This document shows, piece by piece, positions 23,515 to 31,900 of a stretch of DNA of 64,000 bases. The DNA is from Arthrobacter sp. QXT-31 (lineage in GTDB: Bacteria; Actinomycetota; Actinomycetes; Actinomycetales; Micrococcaceae), in NCBI RefSeq assembly GCF_001969265.1, contig NZ_CP019304.1, forward strand, positions 4,402,001-4,466,000. The letters run 5' to 3'. A program made the translations under genes and the position numbers. Below the pieces are notes generated by a model. It saw nothing but the letters and a program-made list of their open reading frames with translations. It did not search any database and was not told where the DNA came from. How positions within the stretch are numbered: the stretch's first letter is position 1; each line of letters opens with the position of its first letter.

Positions 23515-24330
23515 TTGACTGCTGAACTCCCGGAACTGGCTGCCGGCGACTTCTATTATCAGGACCTCGGCGGCGGCCGCTTCCGCTCCACCATCCACGC
23601 CCAGGGGGCCTGGAACGCGCATGAACAGCACATGGCCCCGGCATCCGGGCTCATGGCGGACCGGCTGGACCGGCACGAACCCCGGGACGACATGCGGATG
23701 GCCCGGCTCAGCTACGAAATCCTGGGCCTGATCCCCGGCGGCGAATTTGAAATCGTTACCACGACACTGCGCCCGGGACGGACCATCGAGCTGCTGCAGG
23801 CCGAACTGGTGGCTGCCGGCCGGGTGGCCATCAGGGCGACTGCCTGGCGGATGATCACCAGCGATACGTCCGCTGTTGCCGCCGTCGAGGACGGGCCCAT
23901 TCCTTTGCCGGAAGACTGCAAACCCTATGACGGTGCGAGTGTGTGGCCGGGAGGCTATATCCGCTCCCTGGAGATGCGGGTGGCGGACGGTCACCGGCCC
24001 GGTGCCGGGAAGGTATGGCTCCGCACGGACCATCCGCTGACGGACGGAAACGACAGCTCGGACATGGCCCGGCTGCTGGGACTTGTGGACACCGCCAACG
24101 GCATTGCCGCGCGGGTGCCCCCGGGCAAGGACAGCTACGCCTTCCCGAACCTGGACCTCCAGATCCACATGTACCGGCAGCCGCAGGGCGAATGGCTGGG
24201 ACTGGACAATGCCGTCTCCTTTGGTGCCGACGGCATCGGGCTCACCTCGACGGTGCTTCATGACCTGTCCGGCCCCTTCGGCCGGGCGGAACAGATCCTC
24301 ACGCTGCGGCAGACTGGCCCGGCAATGTAA
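23515..24330 (+). CDS. Acyl-CoA thioesterase family protein (TesB-like double hotdog)
   Basis: A 271-residue protein with two hotdog domains. The N-terminal domain has FRSTIHAQGAWNAHEQHMAP and DMRMARLSYEILGLIPGGEF; the C-terminal one has FPNLDLQIHMYRQPQGEWLG and IGLTSTVLHDLSGPFGRAEQ, which are diagnostic of this thioesterase group. It should hydrolyse an acyl-CoA; chain length is unknown. A TTG start at 23515 is chosen because GAAGGAG sits 6 bases before it. The perfect palindrome just upstream suggests control by a dedicated regulator not present in the window. Confidence 0.88.
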   Translation: MTAELPELAAGDFYYQDLGGGRFRSTIHAQGAWNAHEQHMAPASGLMADRLDRHEPRDDMRMARLSYEILGLIPGGEFEIVTTTLRPGRTIELLQAELVAAGRVAIRATAWRMITSDTSAVAAVEDGPIPLPEDCKPYDGASVWPGGYIRSLEMRVADGHRPGAGKVWLRTDHPLTDGNDSSDMARLLGLVDTANGIAARVPPGKDSYAFPNLDLQIHMYRQPQGEWLGLDNAVSFGADGIGLTSTVLHDLSGPFGRAEQILTLRQTGPAM

Positions 24331-24416
24331 TCAAACAGAAGGCTGCGGCGTACCCTAGATGGGGCCTGCCGGCCAGCAATCCACCGATGCAACACGACCA
24401 TAAGGGAGCTAGCAAA

Positions 24417-25166
24417 ATGCAGCAGGCCGGGGCTGATTCACGGACTCTGACCCTCGTCCGGCAGGAGCAGTCCCTCGGCGCCGTCCGGGACCTTGATTTC
24501 GGGATCGAACTCCTCGGCATGGCCAGGGCGGGGGACATCGGACCCACTCTTCGGCTGTACCGGCCCGCACCCACCGTCGCCTTCGGCCAGCGCGACACCC
24601 GCCTGCCCGGCTTCGGTGCCGCCGCCCAGGCGTGCCGCGAACTGGGATTCGAGCCGCTGATCCGCAAGGCGGGAGGCCGCGCTGCCGCCTACCACGAAGG
24701 CACCCTCATCATCGACCATGTGGAGCCGCACAGCGACGCCATCGCCGGCGCCAAGGGCCGTTTCGCGTTTTTCGGGGAGATGCTGGCGGAGGCCCTGCAA
24801 AGCGTGGGGGTGCATGCCGCCGTCGGGGAGATCCCGGGGGAGTACTGCCCGGGTGAATACAGCGTGCACGGCTTCGCGCCGGCTGCCCCCGCCCACAGGA
24901 TCAAGCTGGTTGGGACAGCCCAGCGTGTGGTGTCCGGCGCCTGGCTGTTCAGCTCCGTCGTCGTGGTGGAAAACTCGGCACCCATCCGCGAGGTGCTCAC
25001 GGCCAGTTACGCGGCCCTGGGCCTGGACTGGGATCCGGCAACCGCCGGTGCGGTCAATGACCTGGTGCCCGGTGTCGACGTGCAGGCCGTCGAGGACGCC
25101 GTGATCCGCACCTACGCGGATTACGCCACCATGGGGCACGCGGACTTCAGCAGCCTTCGCGCCTAG
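24417..25166 (+). CDS. Lipoate-protein ligase / octanoyltransferase family protein
   Basis: A 249-residue BPL_LplA_LipB-fold protein. Family features: TLRLYRPAPTVAFGQRDTRL, then IRKAGGRAAAYHEGTLIIDH (lipoyl-AMP site), YCPGEYSVHG with a Cys in the position seen in LipM/LipL-type transferases, and the conserved Lys in HRIKLVGTAQRV. It may attach or move octanoyl or lipoyl groups on lipoate-dependent enzymes. Which of ligase, LipM or LipL it is cannot be fixed. The start at ATG 24417 is set by AAGGGAG 8 bases upstream; the frame opens at 24387. Confidence 0.8.
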   Translation: MQQAGADSRTLTLVRQEQSLGAVRDLDFGIELLGMARAGDIGPTLRLYRPAPTVAFGQRDTRLPGFGAAAQACRELGFEPLIRKAGGRAAAYHEGTLIIDHVEPHSDAIAGAKGRFAFFGEMLAEALQSVGVHAAVGEIPGEYCPGEYSVHGFAPAAPAHRIKLVGTAQRVVSGAWLFSSVVVVENSAPIREVLTASYAALGLDWDPATAGAVNDLVPGVDVQAVEDAVIRTYADYATMGHADFSSLRA

Positions 25167-25221
25167 CGGTGGCACCCTCCGCCGGCGGTCTGTCCGATGA
25201 AACCGATCCGTTCTTAAGTGT

Positions 25222-25584
25222 CTATTCAGTGGTCGCGGGAATCTGGCAGATCATCAGGGCATTCCCGTCCGGATCCCGGAAGTTGAACCATTGGTCATCC
25301 TTGACGTCCGTGAGCTCCACGCCCCTGGTTTTCATGAACGCGTGGGCGGCATGGATGTCGGCGGTGTTGAAGTGGAACGCGGGAACCTGGAAGACGGCGC
25401 CGGGGGAGTAGATCCCGCTGTCCAGGACGAGACCCGCCCCCTCCATGGGGAGTATGTAGAGATGGTCCAGCAGGACCTTGTCATCGGCAGGCACGCCCAA
25501 TATGCCGCAGTACCAGTCGCGGGCTTCCTCTATATCGCTGACGGGGACAAAGACGGTGCCGATCTGCGGGGAAACTGGATTCAC
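25222..25584 (-). CDS. VOC (glyoxalase/bleomycin-resistance) family protein
   Basis: A 120-residue single-domain VOC protein: IGTVFVPVSDIEEARDWYCG at the N-terminus, AFHFNTADIHAAHAFMKTRG in the middle and the C-terminal FRDPDGNALMICQI. One betaalphabetabetabeta pair is complete, so it would act as a dimer. Members include dioxygenases, isomerases and resistance proteins; no substrate can be assigned. It starts with GTG at 25584 behind AAAAGGA. Confidence 0.88.
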   Translation of the reverse strand: MNPVSPQIGTVFVPVSDIEEARDWYCGILGVPADDKVLLDHLYILPMEGAGLVLDSGIYSPGAVFQVPAFHFNTADIHAAHAFMKTRGVELTDVKDDQWFNFRDPDGNALMICQIPATTE

Positions 25585-25744
25585 AGCAATCCTTTTGGAA
25601 CGCGGGAAGAGCTTCGGCCGGTGACGCGCTGGACTGGCCGTCGCCAGGGGCGGGGCGGCCCCGGATTTTTCGTACCCAGGCCTGTCGCTTTCAAACGCGG
25701 AGAAGAGGACGATTAAGGAACAGCCGCTGAAAAGGAGGTCGGTG

Positions 25745-25990
25745 ATGTGCTATTCATCGCGGGCGGATTTTGGCTGGGACACCCGACAGGATGCCGCCCG
25801 GAAGCCTGAGGCGCACCGTGAGCCGGCGCCGCCGGAAGCCGCGCCGGGGAAGCCGGCGCCGGTGGACCATCCGGAAACCCGGACCCATCCGGACGACACC
25901 AGGCTGTGGGCGTTCCTGGCCCGCCGCAAGGAGCCCCGCCGTTCGGAAGTGCACACCCGCACACAGGACCGGATCGGCGAAAAAGTCTGA
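25745..25990 (+). CDS. Small conserved-looking hydrophilic protein of unknown function
   Basis: An 81-residue protein beginning MCYSSRADFGWDTR, followed by a Pro/Ala/Glu-rich linker and a basic C-terminal part, RLWAFLARRKEPRRSEVHTR. A strong ribosome site, AAAGGAGGT, is placed correctly for ATG 25745. I recall small actinobacterial proteins with the same MCYSSR-FGWD opening, but this was not checked. A bidirectional terminator follows. Confidence 0.65.
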   Translation: MCYSSRADFGWDTRQDAARKPEAHREPAPPEAAPGKPAPVDHPETRTHPDDTRLWAFLARRKEPRRSEVHTRTQDRIGEKV

Positions 25991-26023
25991 CCCGCCGGTG
26001 GCGTGTGCAACGGCAGATGGAAA

Positions 26024-26058
26024 CAGTAAAGGCACCGGTCAAACCGGTGCCTTTACTG
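26024..26058. terminator. Bidirectional terminator between two convergent genes
   Basis: CAGTAAAGGCACCGGT is a perfect 16-bp inverted repeat of ACCGGTGCCTTTACTG with a 3-base CAA loop. TTTACT on one side and its mirror on the other suit both the small protein gene on + and the mycoredoxin gene on -. Confidence 0.88.
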
Positions 26059-26075
26059 ATGCCTGCGGGCGGGCC

Positions 26076-26333
26076 CTACGCGGCGAGCCGGCTCTTGACC
26101 TCGGCTGCGGACGGGTTCGTGGCAGCGGTGCCGTCCGGGAAAAGGACGGTGGGGACGGTGCGGTTGCCGCCGTTGATCTGCTCCACGAGTTCGGCCGTGC
26201 CCTCCACCTCTTCGATGTTGATCTCGGTGGAGCCGATGCCCTGCGCGTCCAGCTGCTTCTTCAGCCGGTTGCAGTAGCCGCACCAGGTGGTCGAGAACAT
26301 GGTGATGGTGCCGTCTTCGGGGGTAAAGTCCAC
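26076..26333 (-). CDS. Mycoredoxin (Mrx1-type glutaredoxin)
   Basis: An 85-residue glutaredoxin-like oxidoreductase. The active site is CGYC (Cys18 and Cys21 in FSTTWCGYCNRLKKQL), followed by the cis-proline TVPTVLFPDG. This is the mycoredoxin signature; mycoredoxin reduces mycothiol-protein mixed disulfides in actinobacteria. It starts with GTG at 26333 after GAGGAGAGCCC. Length is normal. Confidence 0.9.
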   Translation of the reverse strand: MDFTPEDGTITMFSTTWCGYCNRLKKQLDAQGIGSTEINIEEVEGTAELVEQINGGNRTVPTVLFPDGTAATNPSAAEVKSRLAA

Positions 26334-26436
26334 GGGCTCTCCTCAGTTTTGATGTGGTCCTGTCGGTTTCCTTCTCCTCAACCGTAACCCGGGCGCCGGT
26401 ATTCCCCCGTCTCTGTTGCGATGGCATGCTGGTGCC

Positions 26437-27186
26437 ATGTGTGGACGTTACGTCATGGCCCGGGCAGTGGGGGATCTGCTGGCCGAATTCGATGCCGAAC
26501 TTGAGAACGAAACCGAAATCCCGCCCTCGTGGAACGTGGCGCCGACGGACGGCGCTCCCATCGTGCTGGAACGGCTCATCGACGGCGCCACTGTCCGCCA
26601 GTTGCATGTCGCGCGCTGGGGGCTGGTGCCGTCCTGGGCGAAAAGCCCCGGAATCGGCGCGAAGATGATCAATGCCAGGAGCGAGTCCGTCCTGGAGAAG
26701 CCGGCGTTCCGCAAGGCCGTGCAGTCGAGGCGCTGCGCAGTCCCGGCCGACGGCTACTACGAGTGGAAGCAGGGCGAGGGGCGCAGCAAGCAGCCGTACT
26801 ACGTCCACCCCCGGGACGACTCCGCCATGGCATTCGCCGGCCTGTATGAGTGGTGGAAGGACCCGTCCGTGCCGCCGGGTGAACCGGGCCAGTGGATGCT
26901 CTCGATGTCCATCATGACGGCGGACTCGCCGCCGGCGGGAACCGAGGGCACTGTGTTTGCCGAGCTGACCGCGCTGCACGACCGCGTCCCTCTGCCCATG
27001 AGCCGGGACACCTTGGCTGCGTGGCTTGATCCGCAGGTTGATGACGCTGCCGGCCTGGTGGACCTGGTCCGGTCCGGCGTGAAGGACGTTGCCGCCGGCT
27101 GGCGGGTGGATTCCGTGGGCAAAGCGGTGGGAAACGTCCGCAACAACTCCCCGGACCTTATTGAACCCGTGGAGGCTCTCTTCTAG
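26437..27186 (+). CDS. SRAP domain protein (YedK/HMCES type) for abasic-site crosslinks
   Basis: A 249-residue protein that forms a stable thiazolidine link with abasic sites in single-stranded DNA. The start is fixed by chemistry: Cys must be residue 2 after Met removal, and MCGRYVMARA gives Cys2. The other active-site residues are present: Asn79 (MINARSES), Glu109 (GYYEWK) and His181 (LHDRVPLPM). No good Shine-Dalgarno precedes the ATG, and a 6-bp inverted repeat (ATGGCA, 26421-26426; TGCCAT, 26433-26438) overlaps the start codon, so translation may be leaderless or controlled. Confidence 0.93.
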   Translation: MCGRYVMARAVGDLLAEFDAELENETEIPPSWNVAPTDGAPIVLERLIDGATVRQLHVARWGLVPSWAKSPGIGAKMINARSESVLEKPAFRKAVQSRRCAVPADGYYEWKQGEGRSKQPYYVHPRDDSAMAFAGLYEWWKDPSVPPGEPGQWMLSMSIMTADSPPAGTEGTVFAELTALHDRVPLPMSRDTLAAWLDPQVDDAAGLVDLVRSGVKDVAAGWRVDSVGKAVGNVRNNSPDLIEPVEALF

Positions 27187-27198
27187 GGCTGCCCGCAG

Positions 27199-27621
27199 TC
27201 AGACGGTGACCTGGCCGCCGTCGTCCACTGCCCAGGTGGGGTTGAACGCGATCTCCCAGCGGAAGCCGTCCGGATCAGCGAAGTATCCGGTGTACCCGCC
27301 CCAGGGCTGGGTCTTGGGAGGTGCCACCACGGCGGCGCCGGCAGACTCTGCCTGTGCCATCACCTGGTCCACCTGCTCGGAGCTGCCGACGTTGTGGCTG
27401 AGCGTAATGCAGGGTACTGCCGCAGGCGCGTCGACGGCGGCCTCGGCCTGCATCTGCCCGGCATCCCACAGGGACAGAATCAGGCCGTGGTTGGCCTGGA
27501 TGAACACCACCTCGCCGGGGACCTCGCGGTGGACCGGCCAGCCCAGCCCGTCCACGTAGAAGCGCCGGGAGGCGGCCACGCTGCGCACTCCCAATGAAAT
27601 AAAATCGACTCTGGGCTGCAT
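27199..27621 (-). CDS. VOC family protein
   Basis: A 140-residue VOC-fold protein: RVDFISLGVRSVAASRRFYV, then VVFIQANHGLILSLWDAG, PCITLSHNVGSSEQVDQVMA and the C-terminal GGYTGYFADPDGFRWEIAFN. The last piece is the usual metal-ligand strand end (Glu). Substrate is unknown. It converges on the SRAP gene with 12 bases between stops and is divergent from chorismate mutase with a 14-base gap, so both neighbours' promoters are very close. Confidence 0.87.
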   Translation of the reverse strand: MQPRVDFISLGVRSVAASRRFYVDGLGWPVHREVPGEVVFIQANHGLILSLWDAGQMQAEAAVDAPAAVPCITLSHNVGSSEQVDQVMAQAESAGAAVVAPPKTQPWGGYTGYFADPDGFRWEIAFNPTWAVDDGGQVTV

Positions 27622-27635
27622 GGTTCGATACTGTC

Positions 27636-27962
27636 ATGAACATGCCCACAAATCACGGAGACGAGAAAACCGCCCAGGCTGACCGGGAACAGCTCGCCGC
27701 CGTGCGGGTCGCGGTGGATGAGGTGGACGAACAGATCGTCACGCTGATCGCCCGCCGTGAGCGCCTGATCCGCATCGCGGGAACACTGAAGGGTGACGAC
27801 GCCGAAGTGCGGGCCCCGGGGCGCGTGGAGCGGGTTATTGAGCACGTGCGCTCAGCCGCGGAGAAAAAAGAAATCGACCCGGACATCGTGGAAACCACGT
27901 ACCGGGCCATGATCTCGAAGTTCATCGAGCTTGAGATGAAAATCCACAACGACAACAGCTGA
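27636..27962 (+). CDS. Chorismate mutase, AroQ class
   Basis: A 108-residue all-helical protein that converts chorismate to prephenate in phenylalanine/tyrosine synthesis. It has the AroQ pattern: the first long helix LAAVRVAVDEVDEQIVTLIA with RRERLIRIAG (active-site Arg), then the GRVERVIEHVR helix and the IVETTYRAMISKFIELEM helix. There is no signal peptide, so it is cytosolic. Stand-alone AroQ in actinobacteria is often activated by DAHP synthase. No aro gene is adjacent. Confidence 0.9.
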   Translation: MNMPTNHGDEKTAQADREQLAAVRVAVDEVDEQIVTLIARRERLIRIAGTLKGDDAEVRAPGRVERVIEHVRSAAEKKEIDPDIVETTYRAMISKFIELEMKIHNDNS

Positions 27963-28070
27963 GCTGCTGCTTCTGCCAGCCGGCAGGTTCAGTCCGCTGA
28001 CGGGCACGCCGGGGCGCGGTAGCGGCAGGTCCGGGCTGGTTCCGGTGCCGCACGCGAAGGCGTTGGCCCT

Positions 28071-28457
28071 CTAGAGCTTCTCCTCGACAGGAACGCCGGA
28101 CTGGAATTCCCGCCCGTCGGCCTCGCTGAACGCGGACATGAGGTGACTTTTTTCGAGTCCCAGGACCGTGCTCATCGGGAAGTTGCCCGTGATGGTGCTG
28201 CCCGAGTGCTCGACGCTGCTCAGATCGAAGTTCTCCTCCGTGCCGTCATGGCTGAAGGAGTAGATCGAGACGGCCTCGCCGTTCATGAACTCGATTCCCA
28301 GCCTCCGTTGATGCGAATAATCCGGAGTGGCAGCCACGAGCCCCACAACAAAGGCTCCCGATGCTGGAATGCTGCCGTCGATATCAAACTTGGCCACCAA
28401 TGTGCTTTCTTTGGCGGCGATGCTTACCTGCTTCAGGAGCGCGTCATTGGAACTCAT
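28071..28457 (-). CDS. Conserved-looking hypothetical protein
   Basis: A 128-residue soluble protein with a beta-rich look: VSIAAKESTLVAKFDIDGSI, RRLGIEFMNGEAVSIYSFSH and SVEHSGSTITGNFPMSTV. I do not recognise a family. ATG 28457 is chosen over an upstream one at 28499. It is transcribed away from the SOS-controlled DUF6504-dnaE2 pair, and its 5' end lies 80 bases from the SOS box. It may or may not share that control. Confidence 0.6.
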   Translation of the reverse strand: MSSNDALLKQVSIAAKESTLVAKFDIDGSIPASGAFVVGLVAATPDYSHQRRLGIEFMNGEAVSIYSFSHDGTEENFDLSSVEHSGSTITGNFPMSTVLGLEKSHLMSAFSEADGREFQSGVPVEEKL

Positions 28458-28536
28458 GGGACCATCCTGCCCTGTGAGCCGCCGTCCGTCCACACCCATC
28501 TAGGTTTTGTCCGTGGCCCGGCGTAGACTGGAACCA

Positions 28537-28554
28537 TTCGAATACATATTCGAA
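28537..28554. promoter_or_regulatory. Probable SOS (LexA) box upstream of DUF6504-dnaE2
   Basis: TTCGAATACATATTCGAA is palindromic except at the two central bases. It matches the actinobacterial LexA core TCGAAC-N4-GTTCGA except for one symmetric pair (T/A in place of C/G). It lies 58 bases before the DUF6504 start. dnaE2 induction by DNA damage is established in mycobacteria, which supports the call. Confidence 0.8.
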
Positions 28555-28611
28555 TCTGTGAAAAAATACCGTGTATTTTCTGCAGGGCGAGATTGGTTTC
28601 CGGAGGTACCC

Positions 28612-28977
28612 ATGGGCATGTTCAGCGAGTCTGTCGACGTCGTCTGCGCACCTACCGGGGAGCCTGCGGAGCTGCGGTGGGGCGGCAGGGATTACCGGGT
28701 CTGTGCTGAGCCGGTGCGCTGGTACGAACGCCGCCAGTGGTGGGCAGAAGAACGCCGTGCCCCGCTGGGAAGCGGCCCCGGCCTTGTGGACCATGAGATC
28801 TGGCGGGTGCAGGTTCTGCCCGGCGGCAAAAACCACCAGCCGGAAACCCCGGCAGCAGAACCACAGGAACCCCTGACCCTCGACCTGGTCCGGCATGCCG
28901 GCAGCGGACGCTGGCGGCTGCTCCGGATCCACGATGCCCTCCGGCCCAAAGACGCACTCCGACCCAAATCAGCATGA
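28612..28977 (+). CDS. DUF6504 family protein, dnaE2 partner
   Basis: A 121-residue small protein: MGMFSESVDVVCAPTGEPAE, then LRWGGRDYRVCAEPVRWYER and IWRVQVLPGG. This is the pattern of the DUF6504 proteins found between DNA polymerase Y (imuB) and dnaE2 in actinobacterial mutasome cassettes. Its function is unknown but it is presumed to assist translesion synthesis. The start at 28612 is behind CGGAGG. It overlaps dnaE2 by 4 bases (ATGA), so they are coupled. The upstream imuB gene usually present is absent here. Confidence 0.8.
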   Translation: MGMFSESVDVVCAPTGEPAELRWGGRDYRVCAEPVRWYERRQWWAEERRAPLGSGPGLVDHEIWRVQVLPGGKNHQPETPAAEPQEPLTLDLVRHAGSGRWRLLRIHDALRPKDALRPKSA

Positions 28978-31900
28978 GCTTTACTCACCTTCACGTTTCC
29001 ACCGCCTTCAGCGCCCACTACGGTGTTTCCTGGCCCGAGGAACTCGCCCAGGCGGCAGCTGCCCAGGGAGCCACAGCCCTTGGCTGCACTGACAGGGACG
29101 GCCTGTACGGCACCGTCAAGCACCTCAAGGCGTGCATGGCCGCCGGGATTGACCCGGTGGTCGGCGTCGATCTGTCAGTGTTCGACGACGAGGCGGACCA
29201 TGAGGCAGGGTTGCCCGGCCAGCAGACATCAGGAGCCCGGTCATCCAAAGCCCGGTTTACCGCAGCCCGGGTCACTGGGCGGGTTGTGGTCCTGGCCCAC
29301 GGGCACAACAACGGTGCGGGATACAAAGCGCTCTGCCGGCTGATCTCCGACGCTCATGCCCGCACATCCGGCAAGGCCGGGGGAACAGTGCCCGTTGCCG
29401 TCACCAGAGCGGAACTCGCCTCGCGCGTCCTGGACCCGGAAACCCTGAAGCCGGTGCTCACCGTCCTGCTGGGGCCGGATTCCGACGTCGGCCTCGCGCT
29501 GGGCGGGCGCCGTTACCTTCGCCCCCGCACCCTTTTCAAGAGCTGGCTGGACGCCATGCCGGCCGGAAGCATCGCCGCTGAGATCGTCACGCACCTCAGC
29601 CCCCCGGGTGAGCCGTTGAGCACGGCCCATGCTGTCCGCATGCTCAAGCTGGCGCAGGAGTACCGCGTACCGGCCGTGCTCACCAATGCGGTCCGTTACT
29701 GCGAGGAGGACGGGGCGGCCACCGCCGACGTCCTGGATTCTGCCCGCACGCTCAAGTCGCTTCCCGAACTCTCCGATGCTCCGCTGCTCCAGCCCAACGG
29801 GCAGGGATGGCTGAAATCGCCGGACCAAATGGTGGAGCTGGGCAAGGAAGTCATCCACGCCGCCGGATACGGAACCGCGGATCTCCATGTTCTGCTTGCG
29901 CAGACTGAGGCGCTCGCGGACCGGTGCCGCATGGATCCCGTGTCTGACATGGGCTGGAAGCAGCCGGTGGTGCCCGAGGCGGCAGTCATCGGTATTGAGG
30001 GGGATCCGCTGGCGGAACTCACCCAGCGCTGCGAAGCCGGAATTGCGCGGCGGTTCCCCGGCATCTCCGGTCAGGCGGAAGCCGACATGCGCGCCCGGCT
30101 CCGGCATGAGCTGAAGATCATTGCCCGGCTCGGTTTTGCCTCCTACTTCCTCACCGTCGCCGAGGTTTCCCGCATGATCCTGGACATGGGAGTAAGGGCG
30201 GCAGCGCGGGGATCGGGGGCTTCCAGCCTGGTCAATTACCTGATTGACATCAGCCAGGTGAACCCGCTCCAGCATGACCTGATCTTCGAACGGTTCCTCT
30301 CCGGCGACCGGTCCACGTTGCCGGACATCGACATCGACGTCGAAAGCGCGGAACGGCACAACGTCTACCGGAAGATCTTTGACCGGTTCGGCGCCCAGCG
30401 CGTCACGCTGATGAGCATGCAGAACGGGTACCGCGCCCGCGGTGCGGTGCGGGACGCCGGCCTGGCCTTGGGCATGGACGACGGCGATGTCGGGGAGATC
30501 GCCAAGCAGCTGTGGCGCTTTTCCGCCCGGAAATTCCGGGAAGCGCTGGAGGAGAAACCTGAACTCCGAGAATTCGCCGGGAGGGTGGAGCAGCGGAACT
30601 TTTCCGAGAACCAGCAGCTTGACCTGCTGGTGGATCTCACCGAACGGCTGGACCGGCTTCCGCGCCACATCTCCATGCATCCCTGCGGTGTGATCCTCGG
30701 TGATGCCACCCTGCTGGACCGGACCCCCGTCCAGCCCAGCGGCCTTGGCCTGCCCATGAGCCAGTTCGACAAACATGACATGGACCCCATGGGCATGCTG
30801 AAGCTTGATGTCCTGGGGGTCCGGATGCAAAGCGCCATGGCCTTTGCCGTGCGGGAGATCATCCGCATCCATCCCTCGAAGGCTGAAGTGGTGGCTGCCG
30901 GTGCGCATCCGGTGGGCCCTGCCGGCAACGGGCCGGATTACATCAGGGAGGACGGCCTCATCGACCTCAATGCGGTGCCCCTGGATGACGAGCCGACGTA
31001 TGAGCTGATCAGGAGCACCCACACGCTCGGGTGCTTCCAGATCGAATCACCGGGCCAGCGGGAGCTGGTGGGGAAGATGGCGCCGCGTGAGTTCAACGAC
31101 CTCATCATCGACATCTCGCTGTTCCGTCCCGGGCCCATGAAATCGGACATGGTCCGGCCCTTCCTCGAACACCGGCACGGTTTCGCGCCGGAGACCTACC
31201 CGCACCCTGACTTGAAACCGGTGCTGCAGGAAACCCACGGCGTGACGGTCTTCCATGAGCAGATCCTGCGGACCTTTGACGTGATGACCGGCTGCGGGCT
31301 GGCCAAGGCGGACGAGTTCCGCAGGGCGCTCAGCAATGAGGTCGGGGAAGCCCAGGTTGAGGAGTTTTTCCGCCGCGAGGCCAAGGCCAAGGGGTACCGG
31401 CCGGACGTCGTGGACAAGGTCTGGGGAACCCTGAAATCGTTCGCGAGCTTCGGGTTCTGCAAAGCCCACGGCGCCGCCTTTGCCGTGCCCACCTACCAGT
31501 CGGCCTGGCTGAAGGCCCATCACCCGGAAGCTTTCCTCGCGGGCCTGTGGGAACACGATCCCGGGATGTACCCCAAGCGTCTTCTTGTTGCCGAGGCGCG
31601 GCGGATGGGCATCCCCATCCTGCCGCTGGACATCAACCGCAGCGGTGCGGAATACCGGGTGGAGCGTGTCGCGGAAGGACCGGACACGGGGAAGCTGGGC
31701 ATCCGGTTGAGCCTCAACGGCATCTTCGGGCTTTCCGGTTCCGAGCTGAAGCGGATCGTCGCCGGACAGCCCTATGATTCCCTGGCTGATCTGCGGGACC
31801 GCTCCAGGCTGAGTAAGCCCAGCATCAAACGGCTCGCCCAGCTGGGCGCCTTCGATTCCCTGCACCGGGAATCCGGCGGGACAGCCAACCGGGCAGACCT

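Noticed and set aside
26024..26058. Transposon end or attachment site
   Set aside because: The perfect inverted repeat lies between convergent genes with a 3-base loop, which fits a bidirectional terminator.
29241..31022. 593-residue open frame antisense to dnaE2
   Set aside because: No ribosome site or domain is visible and the plus strand encodes a complete conserved polymerase.
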